From Cryptomeria japonica (Eukaryota > Streptophyta > Pinopsida > Cupressales > Cupressaceae), in the NCBI RefSeq assembly GCF_030272615.1, contig NC_081408.1, positions 767,409,330 through 767,473,329 of the forward strand: a stretch of DNA of 64,000 nt. Reading direction: 5' to 3'. Of this stretch, positions 22,446 through 32,929 are shown piece by piece (positions within the stretch are counted from its first letter, which is position 1; each line of letters starts with the position of its first letter). The translations under genes were made by a program, and so were the position numbers. The notes below the pieces were generated by a model. That model searched no databases. It saw only the letters and a program-made list of their open reading frames with translations, and was not told the DNA's origin.

Positions 22446-24662
22446 CTAAGCCTGTGTAGATAAGCAACCAATATTTGCAAGTAATGCATCACACTCAGAT
22501 TTATAGTCAATAGAGGAGACTTTGTTGATCGTGAATTTCATCTTTGATTTAGAGTTGTATGTGTCGATAGAAACTAGTAGTGTGAATGAGTAGTGATGTG
22601 GGACAAGCTTTTTAATCACAAAACAAGGTGTTTTTGTTGTTGTGGGATCATTTTCTAGTGCCCAAATCTCTTTTGCGGTTTTCTTTAACAATTGAGTTCC
22701 AGTGTCATCAAATGCAGTCGCCCAAACAGTACCTATTGCATCTTGTAACTTTACTGGTAAAAGGTAACTATAATTGCACTCTGCAATGGTCATTTGACAT
22801 CTAGGATAGAACCATGAACCATCAACCAGTTGAGTACATTTTTTTTACAAGGATTTACATTTACTGTTAGTGGACAAGCAGCATAACATAAAATTTTATC
22901 TATTACGTTTACAAAGTGTACAACAACCAGTAAAGTGGTTTGAATAGTTTCTGTTTTAACACTCATATGCTCATGGATTGATGAAATTGTCACTCCAGTA
23001 TATTTTCCATCAATGTGGGTAGTTATTGGATAAAAAACTAGAGCAAGCAAAGGGTCATTTCCTCTTAGTGTTAGAGGTTATGCCTCTGGAAAAGGTGGAT
23101 TGATATGTATTGTTGTGGCAGTTGTTATGTTTACTACCTTGCCATTAAAATAGCCAACACGAGCATTACATAAAGCAAGTATAAGAACACTATCAATGGT
23201 CAACATGTTTTTTAACTCCAGTCCTCTTTTTTCTGACATTGGACCCCATAGGTTGATATCAATTGTTGATCCAGACAGATCATAAATTCTGACAACTCGC
23301 TTCTATGTTTGAGTATCATCTTTCTTGTGTATTGGAATGATATCTCCAATGTATAAAACAACACCAATTATGTCAATTGAAGTATTATTGGTTAGCTGAA
23401 ACACTTCATTAATAGGAGTGAAATGAGAGTACTATTGATTTGGTTCTTCTTCATTGGTGCAACATTTTAATATGGATGCATCAGACAAGATGATCTCCAA
23501 ATAGCTATTTATTTTGTTGTATCTAGTATTTTCTTCCTTGATGGACCCCTTAGAAATAACATAATGTGAACCTACTTCCACACGGGTAGAGTGCAACTGA
23601 GCTATTTCATCAAAACATGTGACTCTAATTTCACAGCCCTCAGTGTCGACAATGTCAAAGCTAAATACATGGCCATTTTTAATGGCTTTGTTGTATGGAT
23701 TTATACGTCGTTTATGAGTAACTCTGCCTTTGATTGTCTATTTATTTTGGTATGGATTTAAACTTTTGATTGGGATTATATTTTTAGAGGTTGTGCTTTT
23801 GGGGGATGGCAATTTAGTAGAAAATTGAATAGACTGTTTAGATGATGATGGTGTGTCCTCAGTCATAATTTCTAGTTGTTGTTCTTTGAATAGGTATACT
23901 GGTTTACCAAAGAATGGAGAATTGCTTTGTTTTACTTGCAAACTAAGTATTATAATAGTCTTGTAAAAGGAAAAGACTTTTCTTTAACATACTTTCAATT
24001 ATAGCTGAAAACAATTAAATAGAGAAGAAGGATATTTTATTTAATAAACATAATCTATTTCCTACCTTGTGTTCCATATGTATCTACATGTATAAGTGGA
24101 CAACAGGACTATCGAACCTATTTTAAGAGTTTCTGAATCTATCAGATTGGCATACTTAGAAGGCAAGCTTGCTAACTACGTGTATGTGCCATCAAACAAC
24201 ACTAGTTTATATCTATTTGTATCATCTTTGCTATTCTACATTTTCTAAAATGACAAAACTTGTAGCAATGCTGAAGGAAGCTCATCCCCAACATTGATAG
24301 ATTGAATTGCAAATGGAGTAGGGGCATAGTATTGGGTATTTTCCTACAAAAAAATTAATATAGATATAGAGGATTCAATGTCAATGGTAATTAAGTCATA
24401 TATGTGCTTATCCGTTAATGTAAAGTTTGTTGTTTACCAGAGTATGTAATTAAGCTATGTAAACTACAGACAACTTATCTATATTTGTCTATTCTATGAA
24501 AAAGGGTGCATGCGATAATGGAAAGGATGGAATAAAAAAGAGAGAGATATTATGAAAGAAATAACAACAAAGTTTTTTTTGAAAAGGTTTGATGTATTAG
24601 CTTACCAAAGAATCAATTGTTGGTTGTTGTATAGATTCAGAGGTGTTTGGTGGAGATGCCAT
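22446..24662 (-). pseudogene. Helitron RPA70-like single-strand DNA binding gene, three exons (degenerate)
   Basis: Plant Helitrons carry RPA1-like proteins thought to protect single-stranded intermediates. Exon 1 (24662-24606) starts ATG (MASPPNTSESIQQPT) and ends at a GTAAG donor. Exon 2 (24343-24066) follows an AG acceptor, resembles the RPA N domain and ends before GTAGG. Exon 3 starts at 23942 after TAG; the split codon across intron 2 keeps frame. Exon 3 carries OB-fold segments (TIKGRVTHKRR, HVFSFDIVDTEG, NLWGPMSEKRG) and the zinc-ribbon OB fold (AACPLTVN, then DGSWFYPRCQMTIAECNYSY, LPVKLQDAIGTVWATAFD). One zinc Cys is Tyr. TAG stops, including former Trp sites, disable it. Confidence 0.85.
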
Positions 24663-25249
24663 TGTGGATATAGACCTTTTAATTTGAGAGAAATCTTAGG
24701 ACTAACCGTATATCCCAGTACATGTTATTAACAAGTAATTAATTTATTTCAACCTAAGAGTTATATTTATTTGAAGAATTCAATATCGTATAGCTCATAT
24801 GAAGTAAAGAGATCGACATGTAAAGATATGTTAATTACCTACTTGTTAGTTTGAAAATGCTTTCAGATTGAGTCTGACGAAAGAAGTCCTATTGTCTGGA
24901 ATGGTATATTGTCTTGCAGAATAAATTTGATTGCATTCCTATTATGATGTTTAAAATAACCTGTTAGAATAGATTGAATGCCATAATGGCTTGAGTAATT
25001 CATTGTCATCGATAAGTACGTAGCAAAATCCTACTAAATACAAAAGTTGTAGAGAAGACAAATAAAAAATTACAGTGTCTTTTTTTTGTGGTTTTATTTA
25101 GTAATCCATCAGTTTGGACCAATTAAAGTAAGTGGTGAACTAACAACAAAAAGGGAAAATTGCATCTACATTTAGAGTGGATGGATGCTTTGTGATTTCC
25201 ACAGTTAATAGTAAACTACAAGCATGATGAACTGTACTTTTCATTTTAG
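24663..25249. other. Helitron non-coding stretch upstream of the RPA-like gene
   Basis: AT-rich. It would hold the promoter of the RPA-like gene; no specific element was identified. Confidence 0.35.
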
Positions 25250-25625
25250 AATCTAATCAAAACATGAGTTCAACCAATCAAAGGCTCATATGCATATGAG
25301 CACCAAAATATAAAGTTTTAGTTTACGATTTAGATATTTAACAATCAAGTACCAAAATATGAGATCAACTCGTCATAGACTAATGAAAATATGAGTTGAA
25401 GTTTTCGTTTCAAAGGCTAATCAACCCATCAGAATCTAATCGAAACATGAGTTCAACTGATCAAAGGCTCATATGCATACGAGCACCAAAATATAAAGTT
25501 TCAGTTTACGATTTAGATATTTAACAACCAGGTACCAAAATATGAGTTCAACTCATCAAAGACTAATCAAAATATGAGTTGAACTTTTCATTTCAAAGGC
25601 TAATCAAAATATGAATCCAACTCAT
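25250..25625. repeat. tandem duplication, period 182 bp
   Basis: AACATGAGTTCAAC at 25261 recurs at 25443. Each copy continues through AAAGGCTCATATGCATAYGA and TTTACGATTTAGATATTTAA. Shorter AAAATATGAGTTGAA sub-repeats lie inside. Confidence 0.82.
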
Positions 25626-25639
25626 CAAAGACTGAGTAA

Positions 25640-25960
25640 TTAAAGAGAGAGAGGATCCACCCAGGCAACCCATCCAAGCTGGTTATCATTCCATTTAAAG
25701 ATCTTGTCTCTTAATGTGAAAATAACCAGTGGATCAGTTAACTGTTCAACAATTGGTATTGGAAGAGGGTATAATTCCATACTATGTATGGAAGTAACAC
25801 CAGTACAAGAAGTAGAGGGGTACTCTATTGATTGGTTGGACATTTTATATTCGTAGTTATGAATTATATTTCTAAGGTTGCCCTTTAACTTGTTTCTCTC
25901 TTGCAACATCTTTGCAATGACACTGTTAATGTCCTCTGTTTCATTGAATCTTCTATGCAT
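25640..25960 (-). CDS. unrecognised 106-aa open frame
   Basis: The ATG at 25960 opens MHRRFNETEDINSVIAKMLQ. The N-terminal half is charged and helical in character; the C-terminal part has FTLRDKIFKWNDNQLGWVAW. It matches no family I know. It sits upstream of the RPA-like gene in the same orientation, so it may be a further Helitron exon, or chance. No stop or frameshift is visible within it. Confidence 0.3.
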   Translation of the reverse strand: MHRRFNETEDINSVIAKMLQERNKLKGNLRNIIHNYEYKMSNQSIEYPSTSCTGVTSIHSMELYPLPIPIVEQLTDPLVIFTLRDKIFKWNDNQLGWVAWVDPLSL

Positions 25961-26599
25961 TGTAGAAATTTGATTGTGTTAGTGTGGCTCTTTTCAGTTG
26001 GAACTACAAAATCAAAATCCATCACTTAAAAAGTCAATACAAGAGAAAAACAGAGCCTATCTCAAAGTAAATCATAATTTTTTATGGAAATCCAAAAGAA
26101 TTTTTTTTACTCATTATAAAAAACATTGACAGAAAACATTTAAAAATGCAAATCACCGATACACATCATGAATGGTATGAGGTGAAAGAACCGGATTCAA
26201 ATTGCTGCAAATGAATAGGATTTCTATTTTAATTTTTTTATAATTAGTTGAAGAATTTAATTTTGAGTAACTAAGTTTATCTTTGTACAAGTATAAAATC
26301 GTGCTACAATCTATTTCTCACAGCTTGAAGATGATATCTATCAAAAAGATGCACATCAGAAGGCTGCATAACATGCTAGTGTTACCAGCATGGGCAATGA
26401 AGAGAAGAGTGAATGACATAAGTTTTCAAGGTTGAACAAATAGTATTGGTTGTGTATAGAATTACAACCTATAATGCAAATTATATGTAAAAAAACTCTT
26501 CATACCACTTTCTTTGTGGACATCATTTTGCATTTAGTGGCATTGGAGATGGTGGGTGGTCAACTTCTTGTTTTGGTGAAAACTTTAAACTTTGGTTGG
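25961..26599. other. AT-rich stretch, no gene
   Basis: Nothing is supported here. Part of it (26310-26340) resembles the start of a repeat near 27970. Confidence 0.35.
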
Positions 26600-29500
26600 A
26601 TTTTGTACAGTAAATATTCAATTTGACTGTCATTACATTTTCTCATTATGATGATTTCATATTTTTAAGTTTCTTTTCGTTTTACATTTAAGGGTTAGGT
26701 GTTTGCTAACTTCCAACATTGTAATGTCATTAGTGTGAAGGAATGTGTGAACGTGGGAACCGTACAGATTAATGGCATTACAATGTTGGGTATTAAGCTA
26801 AACAGAACCCTAAAACCTAAAATCATTTTCTACCAGGTAAAAATCAACCCAATTGATTTGGACTTCAGCGACAAACATCCCCAACTAAAGGCCTATCAAC
26901 CACTGGTTTTACATTTAAGGGTTTCTTGTTTGTTAACATGCAACACTATAATGTCATCTACGCAAAGGTATGTATCCTGTATAGACCATACTCATCAATG
27001 GCATTACAGTGTTGGATGTTAAGTCAAACAGGACCGTAAAATGTAAACATGCTTTCACTCTGCAAGACAAGTGTTCACTTTTTTAGTTCTTTTACAATTT
27101 CCAAGGTTACAAGTCTAGGTATGTTTCCTATTTTGATCGTTTACATTTTGCAATGTTTTCTGATCATTGAATATCCTTTGTTTTTAGGGTTATTGTGTTT
27201 TTTTATACTATCATTAGATTTTGTTTTTCTTTTAATATGTCGCTCTCTATCAGTTATTGCTCTTTCCTAATCTTGTTAATAGTCTTTGCAGTTGGTAAGT
27301 GCTTATTCTTTGTAGGATTTATGTGTATATGATTTTTTGTATGGAGTTATAGTTTGTGCTACAGAATGTGTTTTAATGTTGTTAATCTGCATGGTTATGA
27401 CCTTTTGTAAGGCATTATAGGCTTTTAGTGGGGGATGTTTTTCGCCCAGGTTTATTATTTTCTTCTCAGTGGATACCATTAATTGCTAGCATTATTGAGT
27501 ATAACAAAAATGCAATAACCCTGTGACAGAACGAAAACAAAATCTAAGGAGAGTATAAAAAAAAAACAATAATCCTAAAAATGATCATAAAACATGAACC
27601 AGACCTGCACTCAGACCCTGGTTAAGAAGTTGATGGAAGAATCCCTTGACAGATTAAAAGCACGAAATCAAAGCAATAAACCTAAGTCGATGCCTAAATC
27701 CAACCTTAGCACAAAACTTGCAGACCAAAACACTTCAGGTAATGAACAAAGGCAAATGCATATTAAGGTTACGTGATGGGCATAACATTCCCCAAGTGAT
27801 GACAACAACTTTGACATGCTTGCACACAGACTGAGGCAAAAGAAGGGAACAAATCGACACTTGGGGGTGCGTGCAGACCGACAATTGCAAGTAGAAGTAC
27901 AGTCAATGCGTGTGGGGCCACGAAACTTGGCGCGATCATGTCACAACCCCGCGAGGGAGAGAATACAATCTATTCCTCACAGCTTTATGATGATACTATA
28001 TATTTGACTCTCATTACATTTTCTCATTATGATGGTTTCATATTTTCAAGTTGCTATTGGTTTTACATTTAAGGGTTAGGTGTTTGCTAACTTCCAACAC
28101 TGTAATGTCATTAGGGTGAAGGTATGTGTCCAGTATAATTAGGTAAACAAAAGGTGAGAATCGTACACATCAATGGCATTATAGTGTTGGGTATTAAGCT
28201 AAACAGAACCCTAAAACCTAAAATCAATTTAATGTTATTAATCTACATGGTTCTGGCCTTTTCTAAGGCGTTATAACACTAAAAACTTATTTCTATGCCC
28301 TTGTTGTAGTTGATGGCTATTAGTAGAGTATAAAATAATTGTGGGATATTCTACGAGCTTTACAGCACTGTAACAGTGTGCTACATTGTGGGCTAGGTTT
28401 ATTATTATTTTCTCATTGGATACATTAATTGCTAGCATTATTGAGTATTTGTTATACTGTCATCAAATTTTCTTTTTGTGTTATGCATTTTTTTGGTAAT
28501 TATAGATTATAAGATATGTTTTTTGTGGTTGTTCCCTAATGTCATGAATTTGCAGGGTTATTGATGTGATTAGTGACTTTCTGGACATGAAGCCTTTTAC
28601 TATGCAAGGTAAATAGCCTTTTGTCTATTAAGGCTATAAATTTCAGAATGGATTTATTGAAACAAAGTATTGCTTGGACTGGGTAAAAGATTTTTTAAAA
28701 GCATTACACAAGGTCAGAATCGTGTAGACAAATAGGACTAAAATGCTAGGATATCACCCAAACTCAATCTGATAACTTATAAGCACTACCAACCTGCTAA
28801 GAAAATCTAATGACAGCAAAATAACAGTGCTTTTACATGTTACAATTCGGTCATAGTTGACATCCTACAGTATAATGTCATTAATCTAAAGGGATGTGCA
28901 TTGTATAATTATGTTTTCAAATTCAATACCAACCATATATGATAATCCATAAATGTATGTGCTAAAGAATATGAAACATTCTTGGAAAATAGAGCAAAAG
29001 CTAAGTTCAAATACATTTGGCATATTCTGTACAACATAAACCCTATACAACTATCAGGAAGGATAGTAAAAGCACAATTTAGAAATATAAAATTTCCTTA
29101 CCTATGAAGCTTCAAAAAGGATCTTACCTTGCAGAGTATAAGGGGTAATAGATAGGCCTAACATAATGTCAAACTCATGCAGGACAATAGCATTACACTG
29201 TAGGAGGTCAACCCAAACATAACCCTAAAACATAAAACCACTGCAAACCTGCAAGCAAAAGCCAATCAGAGTAAAACATTAAATGTGAAAGACCTATAAA
29301 TGAATTGAAATTGTAAAAGAAGAAGTTAATAGGTTAACACTTGCCTTGCAGAGCAAAAGGCTTCACGACCAGAAAGTGTAAAACAAGAGCAACAACCCTG
29401 CAAATTAACAGGATTGGGAAAGAGAAATAACCAACAGAGAGTGACAAATTAAAAGAAAAACAAAATCTAACAATAGTATAACAAAAATTCAATAACCCTA

Positions 29501-30491
29501 AAAATAGAGGATATTCAATGATCAAAAAACATTGCAAAATCTAAACGATCAAAACAAGAAACATACTTGCACTCGTAGCCTAGGAAATTGTAAAAGAACT
29601 AAAAAAGTGAACACTTGTCTTGCAGAGTGAAGGCATTCATGCCCACAAACTCTTAAACAATGGCAATAATCCTAAAACACCTCCATAGACAAAAAGCAAC
29701 AAATGAGAGGAAATAACCCTACAAGGAGACAAAAAAAAAATCTAAGGAGAGTATAACAAAAACACAATAACCCTAAAAACTATAAAAGTGAACACTTTCC
29801 TTGTAGAGTGAAAGCATTCATGTCCAGAAACTCTCAAATAGCACCAAGAATCCCAAAACACCTTCACAGAAAGTGAACACTTGTTTTGCAGAGTGAAAGC
29901 ATTTATGGCCACAAACTCTCAAACAACACCAAGAATCTGAAAACACCTTCACAGAAAGAAACCCTGCAAGGAGAAGAAAACAAAATCTAAGGACAGTATA
30001 ACAAAAATCCAATAACCCTAAAAATCATCATAAAACATTGCAAAATCAAAATGATCAATTCTACAAACATACCTGCACTCGGAGCCTTGTTAAGATGTCG
30101 ACAGAAGAATCCCTTGATAGATTAGAAGTGGTCAATTAGACCACTAAACCTAACTCGACGCCAAAATCCAACCTTATTGGAAAACTTGCAGACCAAAACA
30201 CTTCAAACAAAAAAATATTAGGGTTACGCAGTAGCCATAACATTCTCCAAGACAACAACTTTGAGATACGTGCACACGGACTGAGGCCAAAGAAAGAAAC
30301 ACATCGACACTTGGGGATGCGTGACGATTGACACTCACAAGTAGCAATATGGGCATCGTGTGCGGGTGCATGGTGGTTGAAGGGAACACGTCACAATGCC
30401 ATGAGGGAAAGATTCCAGCCACCACCAAAAACATTCCACTGGATTGTCTTGCACTTCGGCGGCAAATATCCCCCACTAAAAGCCTATCAGC
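26600..30491. repeat. composite of interspersed direct and inverted repeats
   Basis: Direct pairs: 26615-26830 with 28000-28230 (TTAAGGGTTAGGTGTTTGCT), and 27480-27965 with about 29960-30430 (CTTGCAGACCAAAACACTTC). Inverted pair: 27045-27265 with about 29370-29650 (AGTGAACACTTGTCTTGCAG). The right end CCCCCACTAAAAGCCTATC (to 30489) is inverted at 27415 (TAGGCTTTTAGTGGGGGAT) and repeated directly near 26870. A GTGAACACTTG, TTGCAGAGTGAA unit recurs four times between 29330 and 29915. Open frames inside are short and unrecognised. It resembles a fold-back or MULE-like DNA transposon cluster, but no clean ends or target duplication were found. Confidence 0.65.
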
Positions 30492-30654
30492 TTAAAAAAA
30501 CTTTGTACTATGCCTTGTAAAATATTTGCACCAAGAACACTTTGCTAGATTTCCATTTATCAATTTAGATCACCTTGTCATGCATTATAAACCACTTGAA
30601 GATTTAAAATTGTTGTTTGGGATAATGCCAAACATTGGGCCAAAGGGGTGAACA
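30492..30654 (-). repeat. Copia-1 5' LTR, part 2
   Basis: TACTATGCCTTGTAAAA, then GAACACTTTGCTAGATTTCC and the end GGGTGAACA, match 1829-1981 of the other LTR. On the minus strand it begins TGTTCACCCC, the LTR 5' end. TTAAT follows at 30655. Confidence 0.85.
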
Positions 30655-30659
30655 TTAAT

Positions 30660-31101
30660 GTCCAATTTCTTAGCATTGGAAGCATGTAATATAGTGACTT
30701 TGAAATCAATGACATACAAACAGTAAAATCAAAGTATATTTTATTCTTATTTTTGCATATTTGAAATTAACAAAGTAAACAAAAGTCAAGTGAGCAGTAA
30801 TAAAATAGTACATTGGATATGAGAAAATACATTTATGTGGAAATAAATGGAAGAACAAACATGAATTTTTAGAAGCTATTTTTTATTGTTTGAAGAGTTT
30901 TCATTTGATACATTTGTCAAATGTACCTCAACAACATATGAATTTTGTTGAATTTTTGTAAATAACACATCATTATAAAATAAAATGACAAAATTTGAAT
31001 GTGTACTACTTTAATAGAAATTAAAAAAAATCTACCAATTTTTAAATGATTAAACAACTCTTACATGTTTTAAAATATAATATTATATCTTTCATGTCTT
31101 A
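30660..31101. other. AT-rich flank, no gene
   Basis: This is the probable pre-insertion host sequence right of Copia-1. No coding signal was seen. Confidence 0.4.
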
Positions 31102-31113
31102 ATATCTAATATT

Positions 31114-31696
31114 TTGTAGGCCTGTTAATGGGCTTCTGAGGGCTAATCTTCAGTTTCAAGGCCATTCAATCCCTGAGTGGACTCCGCTAGAAAAGGGGTG
31201 GATTAAGATTAATTTTGATGGTGCATCGAGGGGCAACCCGAGGGTTTGTGGTGTTGGGGTGATTGCTCGAGACGATTGGGGCAACACTCTGGCCATTGGT
31301 GCTAAAAGATTGGAGGATGGGTCGAACAACATTGTTGAGTGTCAAGCAGCATTAGAAGCTATCTTAATCATTGGGAAACTAGGAGTGAAGAAACTTCATT
31401 TGGAAGGAGACTCTCAGGTTGTGGTGAATGGGATAGCTCGAGGCCGAATGGAGGCGTGCCACTTAGACAAGAAGGTTTGAAGAATGCTACTTCCGTTGGG
31501 CAGTTTTGAAGATTTTAAGGTGACTCATGTCCTCCCGGAAGCAAACTTGAAAGCAGAAAAAATTTCAAATGTGGGAGCGAATGGCTCCTTGGAAAATAAT
31601 TATAGTTTGTTTGAGGACTTTAGAAATCTTAGTCCTCTCGATTTTGAACTTGGTAAGATGGCTTCTCATAGAAAAGTGAACCCGAGCTCGATTTGA
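31114..31696 (+). pseudogene. LINE-1 pol C-terminal RNase H domain
   Basis: The frame reads WIKINFDGASRGNPRVCGVG (first Asp), NNIVECQAALEAIL (Glu), LHLEGDSQVVVNGIARG (Asp) and HVLPEANLKAEKISNVGANG (His and Asn kept; the last acidic site is Glu). An in-frame TGA at 31478-31480 sits where a Trp or Arg codon is plausible. In plant LINEs this domain lies at the end of ORF2 and would remove RNA from the hybrid. The RT and endonuclease are absent through truncation. Confidence 0.85.
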
Positions 31697-31977
31697 AGAG
31701 ACCTTTTGAAGCCATGGTCCTGTGGGAATTAAAGATCCTCGTAGAGTGTGATCTATGATGTTTTTGCAAGTGGCCTTACGATGATGGATGATGATGAAGG
31801 TGATCGGTGTGAGTGACTGACGATGATGCTTAGTTTTCTGCAAAGCGTGTGGAGTAATCATGTCATGTGATGGTGGCTCCTATTGAAGGCTTTTGTGTTT
31901 CATTTCCTAGCATTTTGTGGTGGCTGCTTGGTGGTAGGAGGTGTGTTCAGGTTTCTTTTGCATAGTAGCGAGAAAGG

Positions 31978-32562
31978 ATGGAAGCAAATTTTTCATTGTT
32001 GTCGGATGGGCAATTGCCTGCATTTCGTGGGCTAATCTCGAAGCTTAGGCTGATGAATGTCTTCAGAGTCGATGATGAAGACTTTTGGGGAGTAGTGAGG
32101 TTGCTATTTGGAGAAGAATTCCTGACTCTAGATTGGCAGTCGAGAACAAACCTTGATATTTCATCGCTTTTTGTTGCTCTAGCCTTGCAGGTGGGAAAGT
32201 CGGTGGAGGAAGTGCAACGGGTTTCTTCCCTGGTGCTGAGACCCAAATGGGTGGGTGGCTTGCAGGATGTGGTGGCCCGTGTTGTCATTGGTGAGGGGTT
32301 GAAGTTGGTGGAAGGTCCACAGAGGAGGATTGGGGTGGATGTGGGGGCGCTGCAGCCCTTTGTCATATGGTCGGCTTCCCGGGTGGTTGCACTACAGGTG
32401 GATGACGCAAGGTTAGGTTGGGGCCAGATTGTGGAGTTTGCGCTTAAACTAGGGTCGACTAAACAGGTGAAGATTCATGGCAAGGTGACCCCCACTCGGT
32501 CTGAGGCCCCTCTAGATGTGGATGGGAGGTTGTTGGTTCATCACCAGATTTCAAAAAAATAG
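31978..32562 (+). CDS. 194-aa open frame downstream of LINE RNase H, family unknown
   Basis: The ATG opens MEANFSLLSDGQLPAFRGLI and the frame runs 194 codons. It includes FLTLDWQSRTNLDISSLFVA, VGGLQDVVARVVIGEGLKLV and QIVEFALKLGS. After the TAG the same frame stays open for about 45 codons (SRPGTMPGGGSVSQE, NFSREEALGWFIR). It lies inside the LINE insertion, 282 bases after the RNase H stop and in another frame, and is more GC-rich than its surroundings. I recognise no family. It could be a further element-encoded protein or a chance frame in a GC-rich 3' region. Confidence 0.45.
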   Translation: MEANFSLLSDGQLPAFRGLISKLRLMNVFRVDDEDFWGVVRLLFGEEFLTLDWQSRTNLDISSLFVALALQVGKSVEEVQRVSSLVLRPKWVGGLQDVVARVVIGEGLKLVEGPQRRIGVDVGALQPFVIWSASRVVALQVDDARLGWGQIVEFALKLGSTKQVKIHGKVTPTRSEAPLDVDGRLLVHHQISKK

Positions 32563-32917
32563 GCGAAGGTGGTGGAGCATGGGTCTCTATGCAGTAGCAG
32601 GCCAGGAACGATGCCAGGTGGAGGGAGTGTGTCACAGGAGGTAGGACCTAGCAGGGGTATCCCAAATTTTTCAAGAGAAGAGGCATTGGGGTGGTTTATT
32701 AGATAGGTTCTATGGGACGTTAGGGGCATCTTTGGTGTGTTTTTTGTGTCGGTGTGTGGCCTTTTTGTGGATGTTGGTCATGGTGGGATGGGGTCTTGTC
32801 AGGTTTCTTGCTGTAATAGGGGTGTGACCCCATAGTTTGGCAGAATGTCTATCTACTCTTTGGTTGTAAATCTTTTTATTCAAGTAATATATATTAAACT
32901 GTTATCGATAAAAAAAT
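32563..32917 (+). other. LINE-1 3' untranslated region and tail
   Basis: G/T-rich sequence ends with TTGTAAATCTTTTTATTCAA, a run of ATAT and a short A tail. The LINE remnant at 41894-42350 ends in a similar way. Confidence 0.7.
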
Positions 32918-32929
32918 ATATCTAATATT

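Larger units (their letters stand above)
10163..25960 (-). mobile_element. autonomous-type Helitron (decayed); 5' end not resolved
   Basis: Gene content is HUH-type Rep plus Pif1-like helicase (11.4-15.2 and 20.0-20.7 kb) and an RPA70-like gene (22.4-24.7 kb), all minus strand. This is the plant Helitron complement. The 3' terminus is canonical at 10163. No 5' TC end next to a target A was found; coding evidence stops at 25.96 kb and a repeat-rich tract fills the space to the LTR remnant at 30492. Copia-2 (15250-20001) is a later insertion into rep. Stops and frameshifts show it cannot move itself. Confidence 0.85.
287..30654 (-). mobile_element. Copia-1: nested Ty1/copia LTR retrotransposon with later insertions
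   Basis: The element is on the minus strand with its 5' LTR on the right. The left LTR (287-1981) matches 8582-10162 and then 30492-30654, so the right LTR was later split by about 20.3 kb. The internal region 1982-8581 reads, right to left, primer site, gag, protease, integrase, RT and RNase H, which is the copia order. The 5' LTR terminus reads TGTTCACCCC. TTAAT occurs at both outer edges (282-286 and 30655-30659). The left outer LTR edge lacks the expected TG, so the target duplication is probable rather than certain. The long LTRs and a gag with several zinc knuckles recall the SIRE/Maximus group, but that is an inference. Many stops show it is dead. Confidence 0.85.
31102..32929 (+). mobile_element. 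5'-truncated LINE with 12-bp target duplication
   Basis: ATATCTAATATT occurs at 31102-31113 and again at 32918-32929. Between them lies a plus-strand segment that starts inside a pol RNase H domain and ends in a short A-rich tail (GATAAAAAAAT). This is the classic outcome of target-primed reverse transcription with 5' truncation. The insertion body is 31114-32917. Confidence 0.88.

Noticed and set aside
27594-28007. Two short plus-strand frames with Lys/Gln/Asn-rich sequence
   Set aside because: They lie in a repeated unit (second copy near 30060-30430) where the frame is not kept, so coding is unlikely.
31565-31861. 98-codon minus-strand frame
   Set aside because: Antisense to the RNase H frame and 3' region of the LINE; no family features.
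31947-32366. 139-codon minus-strand open frame in the LINE
   Set aside because: Antisense to the plus-strand 31978-32562 frame, low-complexity Ser/Thr composition, and against the element's orientation.
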